Of a DNA stretch of 49,754 bases, positions 1-10,094 are shown piece after piece. Location of the stretch: assembly GCA_003427395.1 (NCBI GenBank), contig BFEA01000411.1, positions 1,076,541 to 1,126,294 of the forward strand. Direction: 5' to 3'. The notes beneath the pieces are model-generated. The model had not been told where the DNA came from and did not search any database. It saw only the letters and a list, made by a program, of their open reading frames with translations. Origin of the DNA: Chara braunii. Taxonomy: Eukaryota > Streptophyta > Charophyceae > Charales > Characeae. Each line of letters begins with the position of its first letter. The first letter of the stretch is position 1. A program made the position numbers and the translations under genes.

Positions 1-139
1 GGGGGGGCAATGCTACTGACCTGAGTCTCCCATCTTGGAGCGGCGTTCAGGCGTCCACAATCTTCCAACGCATACCAATCACCGGGCCCACCACAGCTCC
101 CGGCCAACCACAGTCCACAGATCACCGGTCCCAGCACAC

Positions 140-168
140 CGGTCCCAGCACATCCATGGCCAACCACA

Positions 169-207
<39 letters not shown>

Positions 208-422
208 GTATCCGTGTGTGTGAGAGAGAGAAAGAGTGTGTGTGAGTGTGTCCGCGACAGAGCCTCAAAAAAAGCATGACTGTGCCAGACTGTTTCGTCA
301 GACTTTCACCGACTCATCAGGAGGTTGAACCCCGACAGTCTGCCCAGGATGCATTTGACTGATGGATAAGGACTCACCACATCGCCCAGAGTTAGCGATA
401 ACCCTGAGAAACGTGTCTCTCT

Positions 423-456
<34 letters not shown>

Positions 457-460
457 TGTC
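140..460. repeat. GA microsatellites flanking a dispersed repeat
   Basis: Two (GA)n tracts (about 171-204 and 425-457) flank a block at 267-335 that recurs at 23861-23916. Both blocks share a gcatgactgtgccagac core, followed by a tttcgt...ctttcac and ctcatcaggaggttg stretch. No reading frame here is convincing. The (GA)n tracts generate artificial Arg-Glu or Ser-Leu frames on both strands. Confidence 0.7.
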
Positions 461-729
461 GAGCTCAGTGCTTCATGACACCGCGCAGGGTGCTTCACGA
501 CGTACGCGCTAGAGGGGCGAAGAAAAACTGCACGCGACATCGGCGAAAGTTGGCCTAGGCGCTTCGCACGGATGCTTCGCGACAGCCTGGGGCACCCACA
601 GCACCGCCGCGGACTGAAACGGCCCTTTGAAACAGTAAAAACGTGCGGCACTGCGTTGGCCTGCCGTCGTGAAGCGCCCTCGACTCGGGTAGCACCGGAC
701 GGCACTTGACCGGTAGTACCCCACCGCAC

Positions 730-945
730 TCCGCGGCGCGTCTATCTGAGCCGTCGATCCGGACAGACGGCCTGGATCTCGGCGCGGTACTAAGATCTTA
801 AGACCGCATCTATCCAGGCCGTCGGTCTGGTAGGACCCGACGGCCCAGATCGCAGATTTGTTACATGGTTAGGTCGATCTGGGCCGTGGGCCGGTAGGAC
901 CGACGACGGCCCGGATTTCAGATTTGTTACCTTAGCGATTTTAAT
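730..945. repeat. GC-rich tandem repeat with short dyads
   Basis: Three degenerate units contain gatctgggccgt or gatccggac-like halves and end in cagatttgttac. Individual units carry short dyads such as ggccgtcgg paired with ccgacggcc, so they can fold. Origin unknown. Nothing in 946-1750 could be assigned to a gene. Confidence 0.45.
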
Positions 946-1859
946 AGTGTAGGGATATCTGTTCAATGATGAACAGAGCTGCAAGCCGCTTTCCACACAA
1001 GGAGGGGGAGAGAAGTTGCAGGCAGTCACAAGATGAATTTCACACATCACTGCAGGAAGCTCTCTTCACTAAGGTCATCGAAAGACATGGGTCCCTATCA
1101 CTTGCTTAGGAAACCCCTTAGCACTATCTTAATGAGGTCTTCTGCTGACAGTGGAACGAATTCCATACACGCACAAAATTTATCTTTACAGAGCATGACA
1201 TTTATCATGATATTCTTTTTCTTCTCTGCATCTACAGAATCACTAGATTCACCAGTGCCAAAGCTTTAGAGAGCCACAGCATTTTCGCCTTCAGATATTG
1301 GACGTCCAGAAGACCCCACAGGACTCGAGGTACTTTTGTACACCAGCAGTCAGACCCGGCAAGCATGGTTGCTATAGTATGAGTAGGCGTTGTAGAACCC
1401 AAAGTTGCCTTCAGCAGGATAGTACTTGTCGAGCATTATTCATGTGACAGGTTGTGAAGAAGGCACACACAAATGTTCGCTTCCCAAATTAGACAACAAG
1501 CATCCCGACAGGTAATGCCTCTCGAACGTCTCCCAAATGCCTAGAAATAGTGAAAGGATCTTCCCCAAAGCATGCGTACAGACGGTACAGCCAAATTACC
1601 CCACTGACATGACTGCAATTTTGTTGAAAAGTTGTCAATAAATTCCATGTTAAGTATCATTGGCTAATCCTTCACTGTGAGCCAGACAAAAGTCAAAGAT
1701 GTCAATTAAGGCCATGTCAAACATCCGACGCTAAGTACTCAGGCGATTAAAACACCAATCACCTGAATACACTGAAATGTGCCAACCAAGTGATGCTGAA
1801 TGCTGAATGCTTCATACAGTAATATACAGAGCATTTAGCTGCCTTTTTCATATTGGAAG

Positions 1860-2076
1860 TTGCCACTCTGTTAGATGACTCTTTTGCTTTTGTGCACCAC
1901 AGGTAGTAGGTCTTTCGCACCATCTCGCTGAAAGAAAGCACCTACGCCACACTTGCTAGCATCAATAGTCTGCACGAATCTACTATCTTAAGCAGTGGAC
2001 AGCTTATCAGAGCCTCAATTTGGGCCTTGAAAGTCTGATCACAAGCAGTGGTCCACAAAGAGGTAGCACCCTTTGA
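1860..2076 (-). pseudogene. Ty3/gypsy RNase H relic
   Basis: Read on the minus strand this matches the start of a Ty3/gypsy RNase H domain split over two frames. First comes ACDQTFKAQIEALISCPLL, the usual thumb-to-RNase H linker. After a frameshift comes a block containing DASKCGVGAFFQRDG, which holds the first catalytic Asp of the RNase H fold in the expected DAS.YGVGA..Q context. In-frame stops follow immediately. It is in the same orientation as, and downstream of, the reverse transcriptase relic at 3010-3345, so the two are probably one decayed element. Assignment rests on motif recognition by eye. The family is old and unrelated in detail to the better preserved elements in this window. 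Confidence 0.6.
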
Positions 2077-2090
2077 TCCTCTGTTTCAAG

Positions 2091-2611
2091 CATGGCTACG
2101 CCGGACCTGGACCCGGACAGCTGATGTCTGGGAACTGGACGCCCCCCAAAAAAACAAAAACAGAGATAGACGATGTCCGGACCCGGACATGGTCTATCTC
2201 CGAGTCATGTCTGAAAAAAAAGTATGGCATGCAGAATAACAATGCAAACTACTTTTGCCTCAGAGACATGTCAGAATTCCTAACCAAACTTGAGTTAAAA
2301 GTCAAAAACTATAAAAAACTTATAAAAGACTTTAAAAAGTAATGAATTATTCATAATTGAAAAAATGGGTATGTCGAATCAATTATTAATTTATTATAGA
2401 GATAGACCATGTCTGGCCCCCCCAAAAAAACAACAACAGGCCTGAAAAACCTCCAAAAAACTTTTGGGGGCTTGGCTCCTCACTGGGGAAGGGTCCTGGA
2501 CCCTTTTTTTTTCTCCCCCTTGAAATTTGGCAGATCCGGACCGGATGTCTGGAGTCCGGACTGAATCCATACCGTCTGGACGGCAGTCCGGACGTCCGGA
2601 TCGTACCCATG
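2091..2611. mobile_element. MITE-like inverted-repeat insertion
   Basis: The left end starts catggctacgccggacc and the right end, reverse-complemented, starts catgggtacgatccggac, giving imperfect terminal inverted repeats of about 25 bp. Inside, gagatagac-atgtc blocks next to ccccccaaaaaaac recur near both ends, while the core (2230-2400) is strongly A/T-rich. No transposase frame fits. It sits between the RNase H and reverse transcriptase relics of a minus-strand retroelement, which suggests insertion into that element. No clear target-site duplication was found, so superfamily and exact ends are uncertain. Confidence 0.45.
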
Positions 2612-3009
2612 TCGTCTAGTTATTTGGTTGGAGCGGCCACCTTAGAGAGTCATCCCTAAGGAAAACACTGTCATTTGATGGACCACCAACACGCTTCTTC
2701 GTGCTTTGATTCTTTGAACACGACTAAATGACAAGATAATCTACACCAGAGTCTGTAACAATAACCATCCATTGCCACTTGTGTGCCTTCATTATAGAAT
2801 CGTCCTCACAAAAATACAGTTCCCATGGGCGACTGATAATGAAAACATTTTACTTAAATAGTTCGAATTTTGTGTGTTTACCACTGCGCAGATTATTACA
2901 AACCGGACGAGCAGTGGTTAAGGATTACTGATCAGCAATAGAACTGTCATCAAAACAATGAAGGTCAGTAAGAGTGCCTTTGTACACCGAGAATTATGGA
3001 GGTTAATCC

Positions 3010-3345
3010 TAGGCTAGCCAAGGCCAGTATAGCACTGCAGCCACCTTGATGCCTTGCGAGATCACGTCCTGCCCATATCATAGAGGTTACAGCAAACTGT
3101 CATTTCTCAGGGTTCAGTGCTTGAAACTGTGTTCACCCAGTTTTTCACAAACTAAGCGAAAGTCTGTCTGATGTTCCTTCATGGGTCCCATGTGACGCAC
3201 CTTCGAGGGTCTTATGTGACGCTTGATAAACCACAACAAACTTCCAAGATAATCCTGGAAAACAATCTTAACGTGTACTGAAAGATCGTAGCTATCTTTG
3301 GTCATCCCAACAGCATTTCCAGCTAACGCATAATGACTAATTGCA
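3010..3345 (-). pseudogene. Ty3/gypsy reverse transcriptase relic
   Basis: The minus strand carries, over two or three frames, the C-terminal half of a Ty3/gypsy reverse transcriptase. In order there is a FQDYLGKFVVVY-like block (the strand before the catalytic Y.DD, itself lost), then HQTDFRLVCEKLGEHSF, matching the usual HL.HLRLVFEKLREH block. Then come LNPEK and QFAVTS, and finally QGIKVAAVLYWP, matching the GIK.DP.KV.AV.DWP block. Order and spacing fit the family; frameshifts and stops make it non-functional. It continues into the RNase H relic at 1860-2076 after the inserted repeat at 2091-2611. Confidence 0.6.
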
Positions 3346-3524
3346 TGAACTGTTTGGCAATGATCCTTTGGAGCAGCCTTGGCAACCTAGTTCGAGGTCA
3401 ACCATGATGTTCACAATCCAAGAAGTCGATAAATTCTACGAAGGGACTCAACAGTCTTCCAAATGATTTGATTCAGCCCACGAAATCCCATACACATATT
3501 GAGTTCACCTCACTTGTTTGAACA

Positions 3525-3730
3525 AAGAAGAAAGTTTTCCTACTACTTCCAAACAAAGAAGAAAGTTTCCCTACAAGGGAGTTCAAGCTGTTTGTACATG
3601 TTAGGATTTTGCCCAACTTTTTTAACAAAGACAAAAGTTTTCCTACTACTTCCAAACAAGAAGAGAGTTTCCACTCCTTGGCAAGTTCAATCTGTTTGTA
3701 CATGTTAGGATTTTTCCCAGCTTTGATTAC
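3525..3730. repeat. 104-bp tandem duplication
   Basis: Two copies of a unit of about 104 bp share ttttcctactacttccaaac and ctgtttgtacatgttagga. The ctgtttgtac anchors are at 3588 and 3692. No gene is recognised in 3350-4170. Confidence 0.7.
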
Positions 3731-3903
3731 TTCAATGTACATCACTCACATAAAGTGAATTGAAGATGAAATTAAGAAATCACAATTGGTTGGAAGCTTC
3801 ACAAACTTATGTTGAAAAGGTGCACCAGCACACTTAATAAAAACGAGAAACGTTAACTCCACTTGGGTGCCCTGGCTTAACTGAGCAGCCTGCACTCAAG
3901 CCT

Positions 3904-4045
3904 CTGCGGTACCGGGGCAGAACACACTGGCTATGGCAAACCCCACACTCTCTCCGTCAGATTTGACAAGTGGGCTGCGGTACCGGGCCAGAACACACTG
4001 GCTATGGCGAAGCCCACACTCTCTCCGTCAGATTTGACAATTCGG
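3904..4045. repeat. 71-bp tandem duplication
   Basis: Two near-identical units begin ctgcggtaccggg at 3904 and 3975 and end ccgtcagatttgacaa. They differ at a handful of positions. Confidence 0.8.
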
Positions 4046-4171
4046 TTACTACAAATAGTGGCAATGGACTGGATGGGTCAGTTCGGGTATCGGACGGAAT
4101 TGCCAGAAAAAAGAGGAAAAAACTAATTTTGTGATTAAGCTGGCATCAGCAAGGGTCCAACGTTGGGGTCC

Positions 4172-4386
4172 TGTGTGTATAGAGAAATATGAGATAGAAG
4201 TGAATATGACAAGCTTAGGACCTGAAAAAATCACAAAAAAGATTCCTCATCTTAGTGAATATTTACTTTGCAATCTAGATGTTAATGGATTAATTTCATT
4301 AGGTTCTTGGGTAAAAACTGGAGATGATTTAGTAGGCAAATTAACCCCTAGAGAACCGGGAGAATCCTTACGTCTTCCAGAAGGCA
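4172..4386 (+). pseudogene. rpoB: Nuclear copy of a plastid rpoB fragment
   Basis: An uninterrupted stretch of about 71 codons matches the plastid-type RNA polymerase beta subunit. It contains [21 protein letters not shown], the diagnostic [17 protein letters not shown], then a [13 protein letters not shown] tail. Bacterial RpoB has a different sequence at the LGSWV position, so plastid origin is favoured. Upstream (before about 4172) and downstream (after about 4386) the resemblance stops abruptly and the sequence is ordinary nuclear repeat DNA. The fragment is therefore a nuclear plastid insertion, only about 7 percent of a full rpoB, with no start or stop of its own. It has no frameshift or stop, which suggests a fairly recent insertion. 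It is the clearest evidence that the organism is photosynthetic. Confidence 0.85.
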
Positions 4387-4717
4387 TGCCATATTCCAGT
4401 TCCTATCAAAGCATAGAGATCTGTGAAAAAGTTGCTATGTAAAGCCACTTTAGTAGTACTGGTTTCTGGATTCGAAAAACAGAAGCTTTTTTCTGGAAAC
4501 ATAACAAAGCTATCAACACTACGCGTCAAATCTTCAGTGCTTTGCACTCGCTCGCAAGAGATCACTTTTTCAAACTAATCATGCACTGCAAACTTGGTGT
4601 CATGATTAGAAACACATGCTATGTTTCCAGACTCTACAGAGGTCTCCGGTTCCAATACCGCTTGGGTCAAACAGTACAGCCCTTCACTGCCTCAAGGAAA
4701 TTAGGGGTCATCCTATA

Positions 4718-5090
4718 CATCCTCCCATTTGGGCTCTTTACTCCTAATGACAATCTCATTTTTTATTGGATGGTGTCTTCCATTCTTCCCTCCTTTCAAC
4801 ATAAACCTAGGTGATTCGCGTTTACTTATCTGACTTCACCAACCCGCTGCAATTGAATTGGTTCATGCAATGAATACATCCTCCCATTTGGGCTTTTTAC
4901 TCCTAATGACAATCTCATTTTTTATTGGATGGGGTCTTCCATTCTTCCCTCCTTTCAACATAAACCTAGGTGATTCGCGGCAATGAACAGGAAATGACAA
5001 CCCAAGAAGACATGGACAAACAGACACGCACACATGCGGCACACACACACACACACATGCATCCTCCCATTTGGGCTTTTTACTCCTAAT
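4718..5090. repeat. Dispersed repeat in two and a half tandem copies leading into a CA tract
   Basis: The block starting catcctcccatttgggct occurs at about 4720, 4877 and (short) 5060. The first two copies continue through ctcctttcaacataaaccta and a gattcgc segment. The later part of the unit (caatgaacaggaaatgac then a cacaaacagacac segment and (CA)n) is seen at 4980-5058 and again at 7820-8035. The repeat unit therefore appears to include the CA microsatellite. Confidence 0.7.
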
Positions 5091-5139
5091 CAGTGTTGCA
5101 CACCCGGACGGTCAGCGGCCCTTGACTGGTCAGCTGCCG

Positions 5140-5200
5140 ACCAGCCAACCGGTCAGCTGGTCGGCACCTGCCAGACGGGGGTCGTTGACACCCCGCCACC
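5140..5200. repeat. GC-rich hairpin
   Basis: gccgaccag (5146-5154) and ctggtcggc (5157-5165) pair inside a longer ggtcagctg-rich dyad. It lies in a block beginning cagtgttgcacaccc that could be the end of a DNA transposon, but no matching right end was found. Confidence 0.35.
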
Positions 5201-5271
5201 AACCAAAAAAAAAGGGTCCACAACCCCTAATAACCCCACCAACACCGCTGTGATTTGCGAAAACTCGTGCG

Positions 5272-5302
5272 AGAGAGAGGCTAAGAGAGAAGCGCACGCG
5301 CG

Positions 5303-5358
<56 letters not shown>

Positions 5359-5408
5359 TCCATTTATTGATACGAGTGTGTGTGTGTGTGTGAGAGAGAG
5401 AGAGACAG
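5272..5408. repeat. Compound CG/GA/GT microsatellite
   Basis: The tract is (CG)n then (AG)n, a 20-base spacer, then (GT)n and (GA)n. Both strands give spurious open frames of alternating residues, which should not be annotated as genes. Confidence 0.9.
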
Positions 5409-5479
5409 AGGCTGAATGGTGAAATTGAAATATGGGTCAAACTGATGCCGCGATCTATTTCACAGTTTGGAATGATTTT

Positions 5480-5680
5480 TTAAATTTATTTGGCATTTTT
5501 CCTGGAAAGATCACAACAAAATCTGCGTGCACTCCAATTTTCAGGTTTTTTCACGCATTCTTCTGAGCGCGAAAACTCACTGAATTTGGAGTACTTTTTC
5601 AGTTGGGCCACACATGGCCGAGTGGCAAAAATGGAAAATGTGCCGACTCGGCACGGCGATTATTTTGCGGTCTAAATGAT
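5480..5680. repeat. Dispersed repeat (second copy at 7380-7480)
   Basis: The ttttcctggaaagatcacaac block followed by a ttttcagg-ttttt segment recurs at about 7387-7480 with the same order of sub-motifs and moderate divergence. No protein was recognised. Confidence 0.55.
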
Positions 5681-5949
5681 TTTTTGAAAACAAGTAAACG
5701 CGCCATGTGTGGATTTTCGATATGAAGTTTTGACACTGCGACTCTCTCACTCTCTCTCTCTCTCCCTCTAGAGAAGATCAAAAGATTTGAGGTCGCGACT
5801 ACGCTACGGCACATGTTTTCTTTACCTCCATCTCATGTCAGCACATGTTTTCTTCCCCTCCATCTCATGTCAGGTTTCACATACAGGACAAGCAGCATAA
5901 TAATCTTTCTCTTTTCCCCTCCTTCCTTATGCCACCGCACTGCCCAACA

Positions 5950-6476
5950 GGTAGGTCTCCAACACCGCGGCTATCGATAGAATGAGCAAAATCGAATGAA
6001 TCTTCCGCTAGAATATGGAAATATAAACTACTTTCCTACGCTATGTCACTTTCCTCTAGATCACGCTGCCACCTACGCTATGTCACTTTCCTCCAGATCA
6101 CGCTGCCATCTGGCTACGCTATGCCACTCTCCTCTCAATCGTGCCGCTAGCTGGCCACGTTCTCTGTTTTTCCTCTTGGATCCTTCCTTCCCACCCTGCG
6201 ATCTCCCGTGCAGTCTTCTCGCCCCTTGGTGTCCTCGCTCAGTCCTACATTATCCCGCTCTTCTTCCCTCTCCTTCATGTCTCCTCTCTTTTCCCCATGC
6301 AGTCCCCTTGGTGTCCCTCCCTCTCCTACCTTATGCCGCTCTCTTCTCGATAGTGATCCTGGCCGCCCGGCAGGGTACCCACCTCTTGCAGTGCTTGCTC
6401 TGCCGCTCTCTTCCCCGCCTCTGTTAGCACTCGCTCTCCTCTCGATGGTCAGTGCCTTCCCAGCTCTGCCCCTCTC

Positions 6477-6544
<68 letters not shown>

Positions 6545-6733
6545 TAGTAGTGTATATTTCAATATCCTAGCGGAAGATTCATTCAATTTTGCTCATCCTA
6601 TCGATGGAAGTAGCGTGAGGCTACCTGTTGGCTGGTGCTTTGCTCAACCAATCGATGGAAGTAGTGTGAGGCGAGCCGTGGGGTTAGAGACTTACCTGTT
6701 CGCCGGTGCGTTGCTCATCCTCATCCTATCAAT

Positions 6734-6784
<51 letters not shown>

Positions 6785-6793
6785 ACACACACA

Positions 6794-6828
<35 letters not shown>

Positions 6829-6931
6829 CATCGATAGGATGAGCAAAATCGAAATGAATCTTCCGCTAAAACGTGGAAATATACACTGCCACTTTTTGAG
6901 CAAAATCGAATGAATCTTGTGCGTGTGTGTG

Positions 6932-7023
<92 letters not shown>

Positions 7024-7120
7024 CAGATAAGTCTCCAGCGGCTGGCGGCATGCTACTTCCATCGATAGGATGAGCAAAATGGAATGAATCTCCCACTACA
7101 TCATGGAAATATACACTACC
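5950..7120. repeat. Cluster of SSR-bearing dispersed repeats
   Basis: Copies in both orientations share gaagattcatt-cgattttgctcatcctatcgatgg, a tatatttcca end and a gagacttacctg arm. Copies are seen near 5953-6025 (minus), 6550-6612 (plus), 6650-6735 (plus), 6828-6905 (minus) and 7022-7118 (minus). Between copies lie (TC)n(AC)n at 6477-6540, (TC)n(AC)n at 6738-6826 and (GT)n(GA)n at 6926-7021. Orientation of the microsatellite follows orientation of the repeat. The same family occurs at 42590-43010. Open frames across this block are microsatellite artefacts. Confidence 0.75.
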
Positions 7121-7410
7121 TGGGTCAATATGGCCGACACCTGCAATCGACGGCACAGTGCAAAACAAACCCGCAGCAAAAAAAGACCCCGTTCATAAAG
7201 CCGTGCCAACACCAACCCAAAAACAAAACGGTCATAAACAAAAATCCGCGCCGCGCCAACACCAACCCCCCCAAAAAAACGGCTGTAAACGAAAAAAATG
7301 CACCGGGCCCGCACGGGAAAAAGGTCTCAGCGGGTCGCGTCACGCGAGACCCCCTGTTGCCTTTAAGAGTATAGGGATGTTCTGATGTTTTTCCTGGAAA
7401 GAACACAACC

Positions 7411-7818
7411 TCATCTATGAATTCTCAAAATTTCAGATTTTTCTGCGGATTCCTCCGAGCACAGAAAATTGCCAAAGTTGCGTCTTGCAAAACACCTGTT
7501 TTGTTGCGCCTGCCCTCCCTGTTTTGAGAAGACAGGCCTCAACGCCTGGTCCTGAGGGCCCTTTTGCAGTTCACATGCCCTCACTTCTTTTGGGGGTCCG
7601 CTTCCACCCGAGGACTGGTCCTTTTTTCCAAAAGTCCCGGTTCTAGAAGAGCTAGTTGTAGGTGACCGACTGTTTGCTGGGTGCCTGTTGGACCAAACTG
7701 CTGAGGTACCCGATTGTGACTTTTCTGAGTTTGACGAACTCGGCCTTTTCTTGACCTGGGCATCTGACCCTGAGATCCGAATTTGGGGTCTGAATCGTGG
7801 AAGGCCTTTCACTTCCAT
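7411..7818 (-). CDS. Hypothetical 135-aa open frame
   Basis: An ATG-initiated minus-strand frame encodes a Ser, Arg, Gln and Lys-rich product with no recognised domain. The opposite strand is also open over much of the same stretch (7620-7810, including LTWASDPEIRIWGLN), so neither strand is clearly the coding one. It lies between two dispersed repeats (7380-7480 and 7820-8035) and could be part of an unclassified element. Confidence that it is a gene is low. Confidence 0.15.
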   Translation of the reverse strand: MEVKGLPRFRPQIRISGSDAQVKKRPSSSNSEKSQSGTSAVWSNRHPANSRSPTTSSSRTGTFGKKDQSSGGSGPPKEVRACELQKGPQDQALRPVFSKQGGQAQQNRCFARRNFGNFLCSEESAEKSEILRIHR

Positions 7819-7819
7819 T

Positions 7820-7964
7820 CCCTCCTTTCAACATAAACCTAGGCAATTCGCTTTTACTTATCTGACTTCACCAACCTGCTGCAATTGAATTGGTTCATTC
7901 AATGAACAGGAAATGACGACCCAAAAAGACATGCACAAACAGACACACACACAAGCAGAGGCAG

Positions 7965-8023
<59 letters not shown>

Positions 8024-8035
8024 CAGACCCCCGTT
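7820..8035. repeat. Dispersed repeat with a long CA tract
   Basis: A second copy of the 4795-5058 repeat contains ctcctttcaacataaaccta, gcaattgaattggttca and caatgaacaggaaatgac. It runs directly into (CA)n at about 7963-8022. Confidence 0.75.
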
Positions 8036-8543
8036 TGATGCACCACCATGTCTCCAGCACACCCCGTGTGTTCATTCATGGCAAGGCATACTCGACAGTA
8101 ACTCTCGTAACACATGGAAATTACAGCCAGTCAAGTAAGTTCTACCATATAACTATGCTATGTGTTGAGGACTTAACAGTCTGCGTATGCCAGTGACATG
8201 TGTATGGCTCAAAAAGAAACAGGAAGAAAGAACACACTGCGATTTTGATGGCACCACCAACAAAAGCACTGGATCTATGTGGCAACACATTCTTCCCCAA
8301 GGCAATCGCTGCAGACTGTGCTAGTCCTAATAACAGCCTCATTTTTTCTTCACCAGATGATGAAGCATGCAACAAGGACAATAAAAATCACTGCTCTTAC
8401 AACCAAAACCCATCTTCTGTATGCAGTGTTACCATAGCTTGGCCTATCAGATGACTGCTCGTGATCATTGATACAGAGTCCTACTACGTGACAAACAAAT
8501 AGGTGGATGATCCAGACAAACACAGCACGGGCATAATACACAC

Positions 8544-8675
8544 CTCTTGCGTTACATTTCTGATTGTGATCATTTTCCACGTGGCATTATCTGTGTAACA
8601 ATCTCCAAATGCCAGCACTCCATCTTCCCCAAGCCCTGTTACCACTAACCCTTCCTGCTTATGCTCGAAAGCAAC
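8544..8675 (-). CDS. Exon of an ASH-domain (cilia-type) protein, partial
   Basis: The minus-strand block is 132 bp, exactly 44 codons. It is preceded by a T-rich tract and TTTGCAG and followed by GTGTGT, so both splice sites fit. The peptide starts VAFEHKQEGLVV, contains GVLAFGDCYTDNATWKM and ends ITIRNVTQE. The pattern of LxFGDCYT....K.ITIRNVT is typical of ASH/MSP beta-sandwich domains in HYDIN, CFAP and DLEC1-type ciliary proteins. It is read as a downstream exon of the gene whose other exons are at 12995-13180, 19204-19551 and 43521-43637. All are phase 0 and on the same strand. I cannot say which ASH family member it is, and membership in one gene is inferred. Confidence 0.6.
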
Positions 8676-9060
8676 CTGCAAATCAATAAATAACAGACAA
8701 AATAAAATATAAGTTATAAAACTTGATATCTGCAATAACAAACCATTCACAATTACCCAGGTTTTTTTTTTTTTTTTAAACAGGACCTTATGACCCTGGC
8801 TCCATTTCCATTCTGGGGAAGTCAGAAAAAATAATTACATCATAGGACACCCTCACGCTTCCTTCCGTCTGGCTGAAGGAACCCTGATCAGCATTGATTG
8901 CTCCAACATCTTGGAGGATTGACTGTCAGCTTGCCCAGCTTCCACCTTCCCTCTCAGGATCACTATAATAGCCTGTCAACTAAAACATGAACACCAATAG
9001 GAAGTTTCACCAAAAACAGGCATACAAGAGCATCCAAGATTCATACGCTACAGGCGGCAT

Positions 9061-9594
9061 CTGATGTTCTCAGCGAACAGATCGAACAAGATTAATCTTG
9101 TATGGGGTCTAGGGTTTAAGGTTGAGGCTTTGGACAGAAACAAGACAAGCAGGGGTTAGAACGCCAGGGATGCCTCTGTGGCTCAAATGTGGGGTTTAGA
9201 GCTTAGAGTCTTTAGACAGAATTGGTAGCAGTGGTGATTACTCAGGTCATTCTACTGCTTCAAGACTGATGGTTTTTTCATCCCATCCAGAGCTGTAAAT
9301 AACTACATCAAACATCTGCTCTGCTATCTGATGTTTTCAGCGAACAGATCGAACAAGATTAATCTTGTATGGGGTCTAGGGTTTAAGGTTGAGGCTTTGG
9401 ACAGAAACAAGACAAGCAGGGGTTAGAATGCCAGGGATGCCTCTGTTGCTCAAATGTGGGGTTTAGGGTTTCGAGTCTTTAGACAGAATTGGTAGCAGTG
9501 GTGATTACTCAGGTCATTCTAATGCTTCAAGACTGATGGTTTTTTCATCCCATCCAGAGCTGTAAATAACTACATCAAACATCTGCTCTGCTAT
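9061..9594. repeat. 267-bp tandem duplication
   Basis: Two nearly identical units start ctgatgtt-tcagcgaacag at 9061 and 9328 and end acatctgctctgctat. Each contains short plant-telomere-like words (ggtctagggtttaagg, ggggtttag). Differences are few, so the duplication is young. The repeat lies inside the presumed intron between exons 12995-13180 and 8544-8675. Confidence 0.9.
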
Positions 9595-9680
9595 GTTAAA
9601 CTCAATCTTCCGGAAAGTTCCCATCCTGACAATATATGCTCTCATCAGAAAGTAATACAGAATACAGATGCGTCCAGAAG

Positions 9681-9682
<2 letters not shown>

Positions 9683-9733
<51 letters not shown>
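9683..9733. repeat. CT microsatellite
   Basis: Pure (CT)n with a ctttct interruption at the 3' end, followed by a second short CT run at 9758-9769. Confidence 0.95.
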
Positions 9734-9816
9734 GTGCCAGGAGCACCCCCCGCCTCCTCTCTCTCTCTGGCGCACCATCATCACTCTTTCTAAAGTGGCC
9801 CACAGCAATTGTTATG

Positions 9817-10094
9817 TACCCGGTTGAACTTCAATCCACAACGAATTCACACGTTCCCATACACGCATGCGATTGAATTCCCCGTCAGTTGATACTTGCC
9901 TGTTGGAAATGCATTGAGTCGACAGGGTAAGGAGGTCTGCTCATCAGAATGAAGTGCACTGGAGCACGTTCGGGGCCTGCATGTTTTTCTAGTTCATTGG
10001 ATGTGTGTTGGCATCTGCAGAAGAATGTTATGTACCCAATTGAACTTGAATCCACAACGAATTCACACATTCCCATACACGCATGCGATTGCAG
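9817..10094. repeat. Direct duplication around 60 bp, 215 bp apart
   Basis: The block atgtaccc..ttgaactt then aatccacaacgaattcacac and tcccatacacgcatgcgatt occurs at about 9815-9872 and 10030-10090. The two copies differ at a few sites. Confidence 0.8.

Noticed and set aside
35-223. Open frames of Arg-Glu, Ser-Leu, Thr-His or Cys-Val repeats here and at 5034-5440, 6147-7077, 7858-8115, 9602-9827, 19518-19850 and 42426-42905
   Set aside because: They are translations of GA, CT, CA and GT microsatellites in either direction and carry no other protein features.
5098-5260. hAT transposon starting cagtgttgcacaccc
   Set aside because: The start is hAT-like, but no inverted right end or 8-bp duplication was found nearby.
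8142-8381. Minus-strand frame with EEKMRLLLGLAQSAAIALGK as another exon
   Set aside because: It lies next to a supported exon and has a GTGTGT after it, but no acceptor or family resemblance was found and the plus strand is equally open.
9100-9500. Interstitial telomere array (TTTAGGG)
   Set aside because: Only isolated gggtttag words occur in the 267-bp repeat, with no tandem run of the heptamer.
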